NCBI GenBank assembly: GCA_001418405.1 | Contig: LIQL01000042.1 | Location: forward strand, 1 to 64,000 | DNA: 64,000 nt | Direction: 5' to 3' | Origin: Streptomyces diastatochromogenes | Lineage (GTDB): Bacteria; Actinomycetota; Actinomycetes; Streptomycetales; Streptomycetaceae | Made by a program: the position numbers and the translations under genes | The notes under the pieces: generated by a model | Told to the model about the DNA's origin: nothing | Databases searched by the model: none | What the model saw: only the letters and a program-made list of their open reading frames with translations | Part shown: positions 48,680 to 57,332 of the stretch, one piece after another | Layout of the letters: the number at the start of each line of letters is the position of its first letter | Position numbering within the stretch: the first letter of the stretch is position 1

Positions 48680-51600
48680 TCAGATGTCGAGGAGGACTTC
48701 GCGGCGCTGGTCGGCGCGGGCGACGAACCGCTCGCCGAGGACGCGCGGGGCCTTGCCGTGGGCGCGGTCGAGGAACTCGGCACGCCACCCGTTGTCCGGC
48801 GGGACGGCCACCCCGTGCTCGGAGACGGTGTGCACGGGCATTTTCAGGGCTTTGGCCAGCTCGACCCGCTCGGGCATCGTGATCGTCCGGTCGCTGGTGC
48901 GGCGCTGCAGGGAGGTGGTGATGTGCAGCCACCCGTCCGGCTTGCGGGTCACGCTCCAGTGCTTGCCCGTTTCCGTCCGCAGGCCCGCGCGCAAGCCTTC
49001 TTGGACGTCCTTGGCCCGGTCGAGCCGGACAGCGCCGCTGCCCGTCGCGTCCGCGGGGTCCGCGCTGATCCCGCGCTCAGTCCAGGCATGCGGGGTCTTG
49101 ACCCGCTTGCCGGTCACTCCGTCAACGGCTCCGGCCGCCCGCAGCCAACGGCCGTCCCCGGCCGCCGACGACGCACGGGCCTGCTGCCGTTCCTGTCCGC
49201 GCAGGTCGGCACGCCGCTGCCGGATCTGTGCGTAGGTCATCCGCGTGAAGCCGTCTTCCGGAGCGTCCTTGGCGGTCTCCTCCCGCGTCGGCTTGAGCGC
49301 CGGCAGCGGAGCGCTGCGCAGCGGAGAGCCGACGGCCGGGTGATCGGCGGCGTACCGGGAGGCCATGGCGGCGCCGACGACGCGGATGTGCTTGCAGGTG
49401 CCGTCCTGCTTGAAGGCCCTGCAGGTGCACTTGAGGGTGGCGCCGTCCTCCCGGTCGGTCGACAGCTGGGTTTGTCCGTCCGCGTCATTCCAGGCGATGG
49501 CTTGGCCGGTGACGTTGGCGTCGAGGAAGCTCGCGCGGGCTTCCGCGCTCGCGACCTTGCCCCCGGCCAGAGCCGTGTCGATCCGGTTGCGGTCCGCGTA
49601 GTGCAGGGTCCCCGTGTTGTTCGGGAAACGCACCGCGGCCCCGACGCGGACGGCCTCCACCTGCGGCGGCATCTGGACGGGGCGTCCGGCCTTGCGGGCG
49701 GCCTGCTTCTCCGCCTTGATACGCGCCCGGCGGGCGCTGTCGTCCTGCCCCGCGCGGGAGCCGGGGACGGGGCAGGTGTGCGCGGACGTCATGCTGGCCC
49801 AGCGGCCGCAGGTGGCGCACTTGCGCTGGACCGAAGCCTCCGCGGCTTCGGCGGTGTTCTCGAAGCAGTACGCGGCGTTGCCGCCGCCCTTCGCCCACAC
49901 GGACTGGCTGACGTAGCTGGTGAGCGAGGAGGCGGCCATCATCCGCTGGTACTCGTTCGGCGACATCCGGTAGGCGTACGTCTTGGCCGGCATGACCTTG
50001 CCGTCGCTCTTGCGGGTGTAGGGCCGGGTGGTGACCTCGAGGTAACCGGTGTCCGAGTTGTAGCCGACCTCCTGGATCCGCGCCGAGGACGGTCCGGACG
50101 CCTTCGCCTTCGACAGCGCCGTCGCGGTCGACACCTGGCCGGGGTCGATGCCCGCGTCCAGCAGCCGCTTGTCGATGTCGACGCTCTTGGCGAACCACGC
50201 GTCGTACGCGGCATGGTCCGCTTCGGTCAACGTCGCCGTATCAGGGTTCTGTCCGCGCAGCTGAGCCCGGTGGCGGACCTGTTCGCGGATCCGGTCAGCC
50301 TCCCGCGCGTGCTCGGCGACTTCATCCAGCAGTGCGGAGTTGGGGCACTCCTCACGGGCATGCCCGAACTGGCCGCAGCCGCCCTCGCAGCGGATGGCCT
50401 CGGTGGCGATCTCCGCCTTCTTGTCCCTGTATCGCCCGGCCGCCTGCTGCGCGAGGAACTCGTACTGCGTGTACTCCTCACGCCACCGCTTGAGCTCCGG
50501 GTCGTCCGCCGGGACCTCGTCCTCGGCCGCACTGATCCAGTCGCTGCGCGCGTCCATCTGGTCGTAGTACTGGTCCACCTTGTCGCGCAGCTCGTTGAGC
50601 TCGTCCACCCGAGACGTGTTGGGGCATTCGCCCGACTCGTGGCCGAACTGCTGGCAGGTCCCGCAGCGTACGGCCCCCCGCGGACCGCTGGCGGCCAGGG
50701 AGTTGGTTGTCTGCTGATCAAGCCGCAGATGCCGCTCTCGTTCCTCGCGCATCTCGCGCATTTCCTGGTGGGAGTAGCGGGCGATGTACGCCCAGTCGTT
50801 GCGGGCGTGCTCATTGGCCCGGTCGTGCTCCTCCCTGATCTTGGCGTCGACCTCCTTCCAGCGGGCCCGGGCGTCGTCCCGCTCCTTCACCAGGGTCGCG
50901 TTCGGGCAGGCGTTCCGCTCGTGCCCGAACTGGCCGCATCCCCCCGGGCCCGTGCACTGCAGTGTCCCCGAGCCGGGGTCGGCCATGCGTACGCGCTGCG
51001 CCGAGGTGAGCGCGGGACGCGTCGGCAGGGAGGCCAGCTTGGTGCGCCGTTCCTCCTCCATGATCCGAAGGGCCTCACGGCTGACGTTGCTCTGGCCGAT
51101 GTCCGCCTGGTGCCGGGAGGTGAACCCGGAAACGGCCAGCGTGTCGCGCCAGTTGTCGGTCAGGGAGACGTGAGTGTTCTCCCGTTCCGACTTCTGGCGG
51201 CGCACCAGTTCCTTCCACCGGGCCCGGGCGGCCTTGGCGTCCACGCCCATGGTCCGGGCGTAGACGTCGAAGTAGCCGTCCTTGGCTTCCTGGTTGCGCT
51301 GGAGGAGGACCCCGAGGCGCTGCATCGCCGCGAGGTCCTGGCCGCGCATCTTGTGCTTGGACTGCAGAGTCCGACCGTGTTCGTCCTTGCCGGACTTGAG
51401 CCGGGCTATCTCCTGGTCGATGCGGGTAACGATGCCCGGCTGACGGTCGGACTCCCGGTACTTGTCCGCGGCCGAGATGTGCGGGTCGGCCTCGACCTGC
51501 TGACGCAGGCCCTTCAGGAACTGCAGCTGCTCCTTCTCGGTAGGCCGAGGGAAACCCTCGTATTGGTGGCCGAATTCATGGATTCCGCTCTGCAGCTCGA

Positions 51601-51691
51601 AGTCGTCGTAGTCCTTGAATCCGAGCTGGCGAAGCAGGTGCTTCTGGTATCCGATGACAGCGGATCGGCCCTTGTTTTCACGGCATACCAC
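48680..51691 (-). CDS. 1003-residue protein with three zinc knuckles and a SWIM zinc finger
   Basis: A large unknown protein. Three CCHC-type knuckles have the form C-x-x-C-x-x-F-G-H-x4-C-P-N: CGQFGHERNACPN near 255, CQQFGHESGECPN near 348 and CGQFGHAREECPN near 440, spaced by long charged coiled-coil stretches. A CATCGRW/HTC cluster lies near 625, and CTCRAFKQDGTCKH near 755 is a SWIM finger. Knuckles bind RNA or single-stranded DNA; SWIM fingers bind DNA or proteins. No polymerase, nuclease or helicase motif was seen. GTG at 51691 follows GGAGGGG. It precedes the 100-residue gene and ssb, so nucleic-acid handling is likely. Confidence 0.8.
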   Translation of the reverse strand: MVCRENKGRSAVIGYQKHLLRQLGFKDYDDFELQSGIHEFGHQYEGFPRPTEKEQLQFLKGLRQQVEADPHISAADKYRESDRQPGIVTRIDQEIARLKSGKDEHGRTLQSKHKMRGQDLAAMQRLGVLLQRNQEAKDGYFDVYARTMGVDAKAARARWKELVRRQKSERENTHVSLTDNWRDTLAVSGFTSRHQADIGQSNVSREALRIMEEERRTKLASLPTRPALTSAQRVRMADPGSGTLQCTGPGGCGQFGHERNACPNATLVKERDDARARWKEVDAKIREEHDRANEHARNDWAYIARYSHQEMREMREERERHLRLDQQTTNSLAASGPRGAVRCGTCQQFGHESGECPNTSRVDELNELRDKVDQYYDQMDARSDWISAAEDEVPADDPELKRWREEYTQYEFLAQQAAGRYRDKKAEIATEAIRCEGGCGQFGHAREECPNSALLDEVAEHAREADRIREQVRHRAQLRGQNPDTATLTEADHAAYDAWFAKSVDIDKRLLDAGIDPGQVSTATALSKAKASGPSSARIQEVGYNSDTGYLEVTTRPYTRKSDGKVMPAKTYAYRMSPNEYQRMMAASSLTSYVSQSVWAKGGGNAAYCFENTAEAAEASVQRKCATCGRWASMTSAHTCPVPGSRAGQDDSARRARIKAEKQAARKAGRPVQMPPQVEAVRVGAAVRFPNNTGTLHYADRNRIDTALAGGKVASAEARASFLDANVTGQAIAWNDADGQTQLSTDREDGATLKCTCRAFKQDGTCKHIRVVGAAMASRYAADHPAVGSPLRSAPLPALKPTREETAKDAPEDGFTRMTYAQIRQRRADLRGQERQQARASSAAGDGRWLRAAGAVDGVTGKRVKTPHAWTERGISADPADATGSGAVRLDRAKDVQEGLRAGLRTETGKHWSVTRKPDGWLHITTSLQRRTSDRTITMPERVELAKALKMPVHTVSEHGVAVPPDNGWRAEFLDRAHGKAPRVLGERFVARADQRREVLLDI

Positions 51692-51773
51692 GTTGTGCCC
51701 CTCCAGGGTGTGTGTCGCTGGAGGGCGATCTTCTGATCCAAAGCGGACACCTTCAGTTCAGCGGATGTGCTGG

Positions 51774-52013
51774 TCAGCGGTAGGTCTCCTCGCGGAAGTC
51801 CCGGCGCATCAGCAGCACCGGCGGGGTCAAGGCGGCAAGTCCGGCCAGGCCCAGCCAGGGCAGTTCGAAGAGCAGTCCGGCTCCGCACAGAGCAGCGCCG
51901 GTGACCGTCACAAGGACCATCGGAAGGCGGCGCTTGCGGTACTCGTTCCACGCGGCGAAGACCGCGAGCGGCGGCACCAGGTGCATGCTGACGAAGGCGA
52001 TCAGCTCCCGCAT
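51774..52013 (-). CDS. small membrane protein, 79 residues
   Basis: Two or three hydrophobic segments: LIAFVSMHLVPPLAVFAAW, then MVLVTVTGAALCGAGLLF and LGLAGLAALTPPVLLM, separated by NEYRKRRLP and ending in charged MRRDFREETYR. The ribosome site of the ATG at 52013 is weak. It lies between the acidic 273-residue gene and the zinc-knuckle gene on the same strand. No family is recognised. Confidence 0.6.
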   Translation of the reverse strand: MRELIAFVSMHLVPPLAVFAAWNEYRKRRLPMVLVTVTGAALCGAGLLFELPWLGLAGLAALTPPVLLMRRDFREETYR

Positions 52014-52076
52014 GGCAAGTGACCGCTAGCGAACCTCGCGGCCACGCCCCTGCGGACGGTGCTTCCGGCCGGCACG

Positions 52077-52898
52077 TCAGGCCTCCTGCTCGCCGGCGGC
52101 GGCCGCCATAACCGTCTCGTACAGGTCGTCCTCGGCGACGTACTCGCGCTCTTCCAGGGTCAGTACGCCGGCCCGCTGGAGCGACTTGAGGTAGGAGAAC
52201 GGGTCAGTCGGGTCGAGGCGGACAAGGTTCGCCGGGTGCTCGACGACCACGACGACCTTCCTGCCGTCGGGCATCTCGGTCTCCAGGCCGGACTCGGGCT
52301 CACGCACGTCCCCGTCGATGTACTCGCCGCGGTTCAGGACCAGCGGTACCGTCGACGACCATTCGCCGAGCTCTTCCGTCGTCGGGTTGCCCAGGTCGTC
52401 CTCGGCCGGCGCCTCGTAGAGGACGCCGGTGGGCACCTCGCCGGCCGCGGCCGCGAGGAGCAGCTGCTGCTCCTCCTGGTCGAGGGTGCTCCAGCTATCG
52501 TCCTCGTGGGCCTGGGCGTTGATCTGCTTCTGGAGGCCCTGGCGGATGGTGGAGGCGTGCTGAGAGCGAGCGTCGAAGGCGGCGAGCTCGCGCTGCGCCA
52601 CCGTCTCCTCGTCGCCGCTGGCTATCGCCTCGGCGAGCTGACCCTCGAGGTCGGCGTAGCCGTCGATGAGATGCCCGAGGACATCCTCCGGCCGGTCGGC
52701 GAAGACGCGCAGGCCCTTCTCCGGCAGGACGGCCTCGAAGGTGTGCGGGCGCTTCCTGCCGACCAGCGGCAGGTGGTAGCCGTGGCCCGGCGATTTCATG
52801 TCGGCGGTGTTGATGACGACGACGGCCGGCGCGGGCTGACCGGGGTCGCACTGCTCGACACCGAAGTCGGGGGTCTCGGGGTTGGTGATGGCACTCAT
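52077..52898 (-). CDS. acidic hypothetical protein, 273 residues
   Basis: ATG at 52898 follows AGGAGCC. The middle is a long helical stretch with EGQLAEAIASGDEETVAQRE and many acidic residues. The N-terminus AVVVINTADMKSPGHGYHLP and the C-terminal SYLKSLQRAGVLTLEEREYV may be small folded units. Nothing identifies a family. It is in the same minus-strand series as the HTH-repeat protein upstream and the zinc-knuckle gene downstream. Confidence 0.65.
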   Translation of the reverse strand: MSAITNPETPDFGVEQCDPGQPAPAVVVINTADMKSPGHGYHLPLVGRKRPHTFEAVLPEKGLRVFADRPEDVLGHLIDGYADLEGQLAEAIASGDEETVAQRELAAFDARSQHASTIRQGLQKQINAQAHEDDSWSTLDQEEQQLLLAAAAGEVPTGVLYEAPAEDDLGNPTTEELGEWSSTVPLVLNRGEYIDGDVREPESGLETEMPDGRKVVVVVEHPANLVRLDPTDPFSYLKSLQRAGVLTLEEREYVAEDDLYETVMAAAAGEQEA

Positions 52899-53061
52899 GG
52901 GGTGGCTCCTGTTCTGGAACGGGTATGTGGGTGCGCCGTCCAGGCCGTCGATGACAGCCTGGACGTGGTCGCGGAGGTTGTTGAAGGTGCTCCCACGCGC
53001 GGCAGGCGCGTGAAGTGGTCGCGGTGTGGACTTCTGGTCAGCGCTCGCTCCTCGGGCGGGG

Positions 53062-54489
53062 TTATGCGGCCAGCACGTGGCTGGGCTGTGGGCGGGACGG
53101 TAGAGGCAGAGGCGGACACCCGTGCTGAACGACTTCTTCGATCCGGGCGAGGAGCTCGTGTGCCCGCTGGCTGCCCAGGCCGAGGCGGGCCAGGGACTCG
53201 GTCCAGTTCAGGCCCGTGCCCCGCAGGAAGTCGAGTTCGAGACGCAGCAGTTCGGGTGTCCACTCGCCGGAGCGACCTGCCGTGCGCGTACCGCAGGGCT
53301 GGGCGGCGGGCCGGTCGATGCTCTCCTCGTCCCAGGCCAGAGGCGGATCCCACCGTTTGGCCATGGCGCGCTGGCGGGCGAGTTCCGAGGGACCAGGTCG
53401 ATGCGACAGTCGGCCCCATGCTGCGAGTACGGCGCCCCTTACCGACGGGGTGGCACTGCCCGCTTGGTGGAAGTCGGTGAGTGACTTGACGGTGGTGCCG
53501 CCCGCGCGGGCGATGGCGTTCAGCGTCCATCCGAGTGCGCACAGCCCCCGGAGGCGACGGGTGAGACCGATGTCGGTGACCCCCAGGCAGCGCCGGAACG
53601 CGGGAGCGGGCAGCTGGGTGACTGCGAGGACCTGGTGCGCCGTCGTCGGATGGATTCCCCTGCCCAGTCCCGCGGCGTGGTCGTCGATGGCGCTCGTGAG
53701 CGTGGACGGGTTCACCCCGGCTGTCTTCGCGATGAAAGCGATGCTGGCCAGTTCGTACGCCTCCTGCAGCTGCCGAACGTGCTCGACGACCGGGGCCGCG
53801 TCAACGATGTCCTTGCGGCTGGCTGGCATCAGATCGTCCGCGTTCAGAGCGAGAAGTCGTTCGGCGGACTGCGCCTTGATGGTCCGGGGTCGCCCCGCCT
53901 GCACATCCTTGAGGGCAGCGGCCAGCGTGCTCACCGTCATCTGCGCGGCGCGTGCGACGACGGCCACCGAGACCTCGGGGTGGTCCGCGAGTATGCGGCT
54001 TACGTGCTTCATGGCCGCAGCCGCGTCGGTCGACTGACCGCTGTAGCCACCGGCTTCGCGGGGGAGGTCCGCCGCGCTGAGGACGAGCAGGCGGTGGGCC
54101 ACCTCCTCGCTCATGTTCCGACGTTGCCCCCGGTCGGCGGCACGCAGAACGTCCTTCAGGGTCGTGGCGGGCACTTGCGCGCGCCGAGCTATGGCCACGA
54201 CGGGAAGGTGAGGGCGCTGGGCGATCAGGTTCCGTACGTGCCTGGCGGCTGGTGATGAGTCCACCAGGCCGGTGTCGAGGACGTACCCGGTGCGCCTCCG
54301 GGTGCCCGAGGCGGTGGTGGCCGACGGGTGAAGGTCGCTGAGGGGGATCTGCCGCGGTTCTTGGCGGGTCTTCGCGTCCACTGCCCCGGCGTGCGAGGCG
54401 TCGACGTCGGTGATGCGGATGCGAGGACCGCCGTCCGGGCTGCATGACCAGTACACCTGTTCAGGTGCAGCGTGGTGGTCAGAGTTCAT
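53062..54489 (-). CDS. protein with four or more HTH-like repeats
   Basis: A 475-residue protein. After a 75-residue lead, similar units of about 70-75 residues recur near 80, 155, 232 and 300, each with a helix such as HVRNLIAQRPHLPVVAIARR, a turn with TL (VPATTLKDVLRA, MTVSTLAAALKDV, VNPSTLTSAIDDH), then a conserved VLS/ALNADDL strand. The pattern resembles repeated homeodomain-like HTH units, so it should bind DNA at several sites. ATG at 54489 follows AGGAGAA at ten bases. There is no enzymatic motif. Perhaps a regulator or partition-type protein of the element. Confidence 0.7.
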   Translation of the reverse strand: MNSDHHAAPEQVYWSCSPDGGPRIRITDVDASHAGAVDAKTRQEPRQIPLSDLHPSATTASGTRRRTGYVLDTGLVDSSPAARHVRNLIAQRPHLPVVAIARRAQVPATTLKDVLRAADRGQRRNMSEEVAHRLLVLSAADLPREAGGYSGQSTDAAAAMKHVSRILADHPEVSVAVVARAAQMTVSTLAAALKDVQAGRPRTIKAQSAERLLALNADDLMPASRKDIVDAAPVVEHVRQLQEAYELASIAFIAKTAGVNPSTLTSAIDDHAAGLGRGIHPTTAHQVLAVTQLPAPAFRRCLGVTDIGLTRRLRGLCALGWTLNAIARAGGTTVKSLTDFHQAGSATPSVRGAVLAAWGRLSHRPGPSELARQRAMAKRWDPPLAWDEESIDRPAAQPCGTRTAGRSGEWTPELLRLELDFLRGTGLNWTESLARLGLGSQRAHELLARIEEVVQHGCPPLPLPSRPQPSHVLAA

Positions 54490-54710
54490 GGTGGCGGTTC
54501 TCCTGGAGGGTCAGCTGGTGCTTTCTCGGGTGGTCGGGACGTGAGCCGTCCGGGAAGTCGGTGATCAATTCCGGTTCAGGGCAGCTTAGGAGCGGGTTGT
54601 GACACCTCCTCCGCGCCGGCGAGTTTCCGCTCGGTTTGGTCGACGCGAAGGACCCGTCGCGCAGCCTGCTCGGCGTGGGGAACGACTGGAGGCAGGTCGT
54701 CAGCGGTCTG

Positions 54711-55598
54711 TCACCGGGGCCAGCGCGGTGGACGGGTTCGTGTGGGGTACAGGATCGGCGTACGGCGCTGTTCGCGGATGGCCCGGGCGGCACGCGCCTG
54801 GGCGTCCTGCTCGAGCTCGCTCACGTCGCGGAAGGTGTCGCCGCGGGACACCGTGACGTTCGGGCCGAGCCGGAACAGCACGGCGTTGACCGCACAGCAC
54901 GCGATGAGGGTCTCGTCGGTGTCGTTCATCCACCACTGGTAGTCGGCCGGGTCCTTGCCTTGGAAGCGCAGTGTGGCGGCGGCCGCGCGGACCATGGTTC
55001 CCGTTCCGGCGCACGGCTCGATCAGTCGGGCGCCAGGCGGTATCGGTTCGGAGAGGAGGATTTCCGCGTGGGGGTTGGCCACGATCGCCGGGGTGAAGAA
55101 CTGGCCCGCCTGCTGCCGGTCGGCGTAGCTGCGCATCCGCTGGACCAGCAGGCCGATCAGGTCTTCGTCCTCGCAGCGGGTGAGGTCGCTGGCGTACTCC
55201 AGCAGGCCGGCGCGCACCAGGATGCGGGTGTAGTCACTCAGTCCGCGGATGTCGTCGTCGCTCGGGTGGGCAAGCCATTCGTGGAGAGGCCGGGCGGCCT
55301 CGGTCAGGACAGGGTTGTACGCCCACAGGTTGTTCCATACCGAACGCAGGACGTCGGTGACTTCCTCGTCGGTCAGGGGGAGGAGCAGCGGGCCGTAGTC
55401 GGGGCCAGCGGGACTGCTTGGCGCTGCCAGGGCGAGGGCGGCGAGGGTGCCGACGGCTTTGGAGAGGTCGCTGGTGCCGCCCCTGTTCTCCAGCCACCAG
55501 GCCAGGGCGTCTCGGGCGATGTGGCGGGCGTGGTCGCGGCCAGTGTCGGGGGCCATGGCGCGGCGGAAGGGCGCCGGGGGTATTCCGTACAAGGTCAT
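54711..55598 (-). CDS. N-6 adenine DNA methylase-like protein lacking the catalytic NPPY motif
   Basis: A 295-residue protein related to type I/HsdM-like methylases. The helical N-terminal region, GQFFTPAIVA near 170 and the SAM-binding EPCAGTGTM near 198 are present, as are MNDTDETLIACCAVNAVLF and VSRGDTFRD. The D/NPPY/F catalytic motif that should follow within about 20 residues is absent; instead a helix leads to a short basic end RPPRWPR. It may bind SAM without methylating, or be decaying. ATG at 55598 follows GGAAG. Confidence 0.75.
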   Translation of the reverse strand: MTLYGIPPAPFRRAMAPDTGRDHARHIARDALAWWLENRGGTSDLSKAVGTLAALALAAPSSPAGPDYGPLLLPLTDEEVTDVLRSVWNNLWAYNPVLTEAARPLHEWLAHPSDDDIRGLSDYTRILVRAGLLEYASDLTRCEDEDLIGLLVQRMRSYADRQQAGQFFTPAIVANPHAEILLSEPIPPGARLIEPCAGTGTMVRAAAATLRFQGKDPADYQWWMNDTDETLIACCAVNAVLFRLGPNVTVSRGDTFRDVSELEQDAQARAARAIREQRRTPILYPTRTRPPRWPR

Positions 55599-55648
55599 GA
55601 GCTGGTCTTCCGGGGAGGAGCAGGGAGTTCGGGTGAGCGAGCCGAGAT

Positions 55649-55680
55649 CCGGTGGGGCGGGCACTCACCCGCCCCACCGG
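55649..55680 (-). terminator. terminator, 13-base-pair stem
   Basis: Perfect arms 55649-55661 and 55668-55680 with a six-base loop lie 14 bases past the stop of the 168-residue gene. The core is CCGGTGGGGCGGG. Confidence 0.8.
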
Positions 55681-55693
55681 GGTGTGGCCGGGG

Positions 55694-56200
55694 TTACGGC
55701 AGGACGATGAGGCTGTTGGTCAGCAGGGCGACGGCAGCAGACAGTTGCTGGGGCGTGGTGAGGGCGGCCAGGTGTGCGGTGACCGGCTCGCGGCCGTGTG
55801 CGGCGGTGTTGAGGGCCGCCTGCACAATGCGGCGCACGTCCTCGGTGACGTGCATCTGGACCGCGGTGTGTGCCAGGTCCGAGGTTGTTACCCGGCCGCG
55901 CCCCATCATCTGGTTGGCTCGGGCGGCGACGTCGAGGATGGTGAGCGGGTCAGCCGTGCGGGCGGGGGCGAGGGCCGAGATGTTCACGCCGCCAAGGGGG
56001 GTGCGGAAGCAGGTCGGGCAGCGCGCGTGGAGGTCACAGGCAAGCTCGGCAGCGAGGTCACGGACCGCCAACAGCCCATACGCGTCGGCCAGAAGCGTCA
56101 TGTGACCGAGCGCGGAGTGAAGGTTGCCCTGCTTGACGTCGGCGATGTAGGCGTTGGTGACGGCGCGCAGGGCGTGAGCGGGTGCGGTCGAAGGGGTCAC
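55694..56200 (-). CDS. hypothetical protein with CPTC, 168 residues
   Basis: GTG at 56200 follows AAGGAGA. The protein is helical: NAYIADVKQGNLHSALGHMT, LAAELACDLHARCPTCFRTP, then QLSAAVALLTNSLIVLP. The C-x8-C-P-T-C arrangement might bind a metal. No family is known. It has its own terminator and lies upstream of the methylase-like gene. Confidence 0.65.
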   Translation of the reverse strand: MTPSTAPAHALRAVTNAYIADVKQGNLHSALGHMTLLADAYGLLAVRDLAAELACDLHARCPTCFRTPLGGVNISALAPARTADPLTILDVAARANQMMGRGRVTTSDLAHTAVQMHVTEDVRRIVQAALNTAAHGREPVTAHLAALTTPQQLSAAVALLTNSLIVLP

Positions 56201-56218
56201 GGGACCGGGTCTCCTTGG

Positions 56219-56449
56219 TCAGGTGGTAGCGATGGAGTACGCACGCGCGCCGCGTGCCCGGCCGGGCTTACGTCGGCTCTCGTTGGCGCGGGCGTCGCAG
56301 TCGAAGCAGGAGCCCGTGACGTAGCCGAGTGGTTCGAGGTGTGCGGTGGGTGCGGCACTGATTAGGGCCCCTGAGCAGGTCCTCCGCAGAGCCCTCGCGA
56401 GAAGGGAGTGACGGCTGCCCCCTCGGCAGTGGAGATGCTCGGCCTTCAC
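56219..56449 (-). CDS. doubtful small Cys-containing protein, 76 residues
   Basis: An open frame from GTG at 56449. Only its end looks protein-like: AHLEPLGYVTGSCFDCDARA, then a basic tail RRKPGRARGARAY. The first 45 residues are low-complexity and the ribosome site is weak. It may be a remnant of a gene whose true start has been lost, or a short gene with an unusual start. Low confidence. Confidence 0.3.
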   Translation of the reverse strand: MKAEHLHCRGGSRHSLLARALRRTCSGALISAAPTAHLEPLGYVTGSCFDCDARANESRRKPGRARGARAYSIATT

Positions 56450-56472
56450 CGGACAGGCGGAGACCGCCTCGC

Positions 56473-56513
56473 AAGCCGCTGCCTCACGCCGAATCGGCGT
56501 GAGGCAGCGGCTT
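56473..56513. terminator. terminator, 19-base-pair stem
   Basis: Perfect arms 56473-56491 and 56495-56513 with a three-base loop. It stands 18 bases past the stop of the 183-residue minus-strand gene. The core is AAGCCGCTGCCTCACGCCG. Confidence 0.88.
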
Positions 56514-56530
56514 CTTCTTCACCTTGGGTG

Positions 56531-57082
56531 TCAGCGGTTGGTCCAGTCCGTGATGACCCTGGCGGTCCAGCCGTCTTGCCATTCCTCCATGCGCAGGAGA
56601 ATCCGGGAGCCGGCGTAGCGACCCGCTGGTGCGTCCTGCTCGGGCAGATAGCGCACCGTGAAGCCGTTCTCGCTCGGCGCCGGGATCACGTCCAGTTCTC
56701 CCCAGTTCCGGCCGTCGAGCTTCATCAGGAACGCCGCCGCGGCTTCGCGCGCCGCCGTCTGGCGCGTGCGGAAGATCGTCAGCGCGCTCGACTTCGTGGT
56801 GTCGGTGATCTGGTCCTCCAGGGGGAGGACCATGCCGATGTTCCTCAAGGCGAAGAAGGTGCCCCGAGGAAGGGCATCGGTCTTGACGAGGACCTGCCCG
56901 CCGACCGTGGCCGCCAGCGTCGCGCCGATCGTGGTACTGCCCGTGTGCGCATCGGTCGTGATCGCTACCTTCCTTCCCGCCAAGGCCGTGATGACGGCCG
57001 CCATGGCGGGAGTAGTCCAGTCGTCGCGGTGCGCGTCAGTGGTGATGGGGTTGAAGTCACGGGCGGTGATCACGCAGGTCAT
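56531..57082 (-). CDS. hypothetical protein, 183 residues
   Basis: ATG at 57082 is chosen, with GAGGACG about ten bases upstream. The N-terminal half is beta-rich and repetitive (AITTDAHTGSTTIGATLAAT); the C-terminal half has FTVRYLPEQDAPAGRYAGSR and LLRMEEWQDGWTARVITDWT. No family is known. It stands alone between two terminators, so it is probably a single-gene unit. Confidence 0.65.
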   Translation of the reverse strand: MTCVITARDFNPITTDAHRDDWTTPAMAAVITALAGRKVAITTDAHTGSTTIGATLAATVGGQVLVKTDALPRGTFFALRNIGMVLPLEDQITDTTKSSALTIFRTRQTAAREAAAAFLMKLDGRNWGELDVIPAPSENGFTVRYLPEQDAPAGRYAGSRILLRMEEWQDGWTARVITDWTNR

Positions 57083-57286
57083 CGGATTCGTCCTCGTCTC
57101 GGCGGCTGATGTGCCACCGAGTAGGCCATCGAGCTGCGTTGTTGCCTCTACGCCCGCGAGAGCGCCTGTGATGCGGCCGGGCGCTGTGGTGTTGGCCGCG
57201 GCTGGTCGCGGACATCTCACCGACGCCGTCAGCAAGCTCTGCTCGTCTTCGCCCTGGTCTCCGGCGGTGTCGAGCCGTCACCTCTT

Positions 57287-57310
57287 GGACCGGCCTTCAG
57301 AGGCCGGTCC
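57287..57310 (-). terminator. terminator, 10-base-pair stem
   Basis: Perfect arms GGACCGGCCT (57287-57296) and its complement (57301-57310) with a four-base loop, 22 bases past the stop of the 233-residue gene. Confidence 0.65.
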
Positions 57311-57332
57311 GGGGAGGGTGCTTCGGTGTGAG

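Noticed and set aside
48758-51736. A 992-codon plus-strand open frame opposite the zinc-knuckle gene
   Set aside because: It is a GC-rich antisense frame without a ribosome site or protein-like composition; the minus-strand frame has clear motifs and a terminator.
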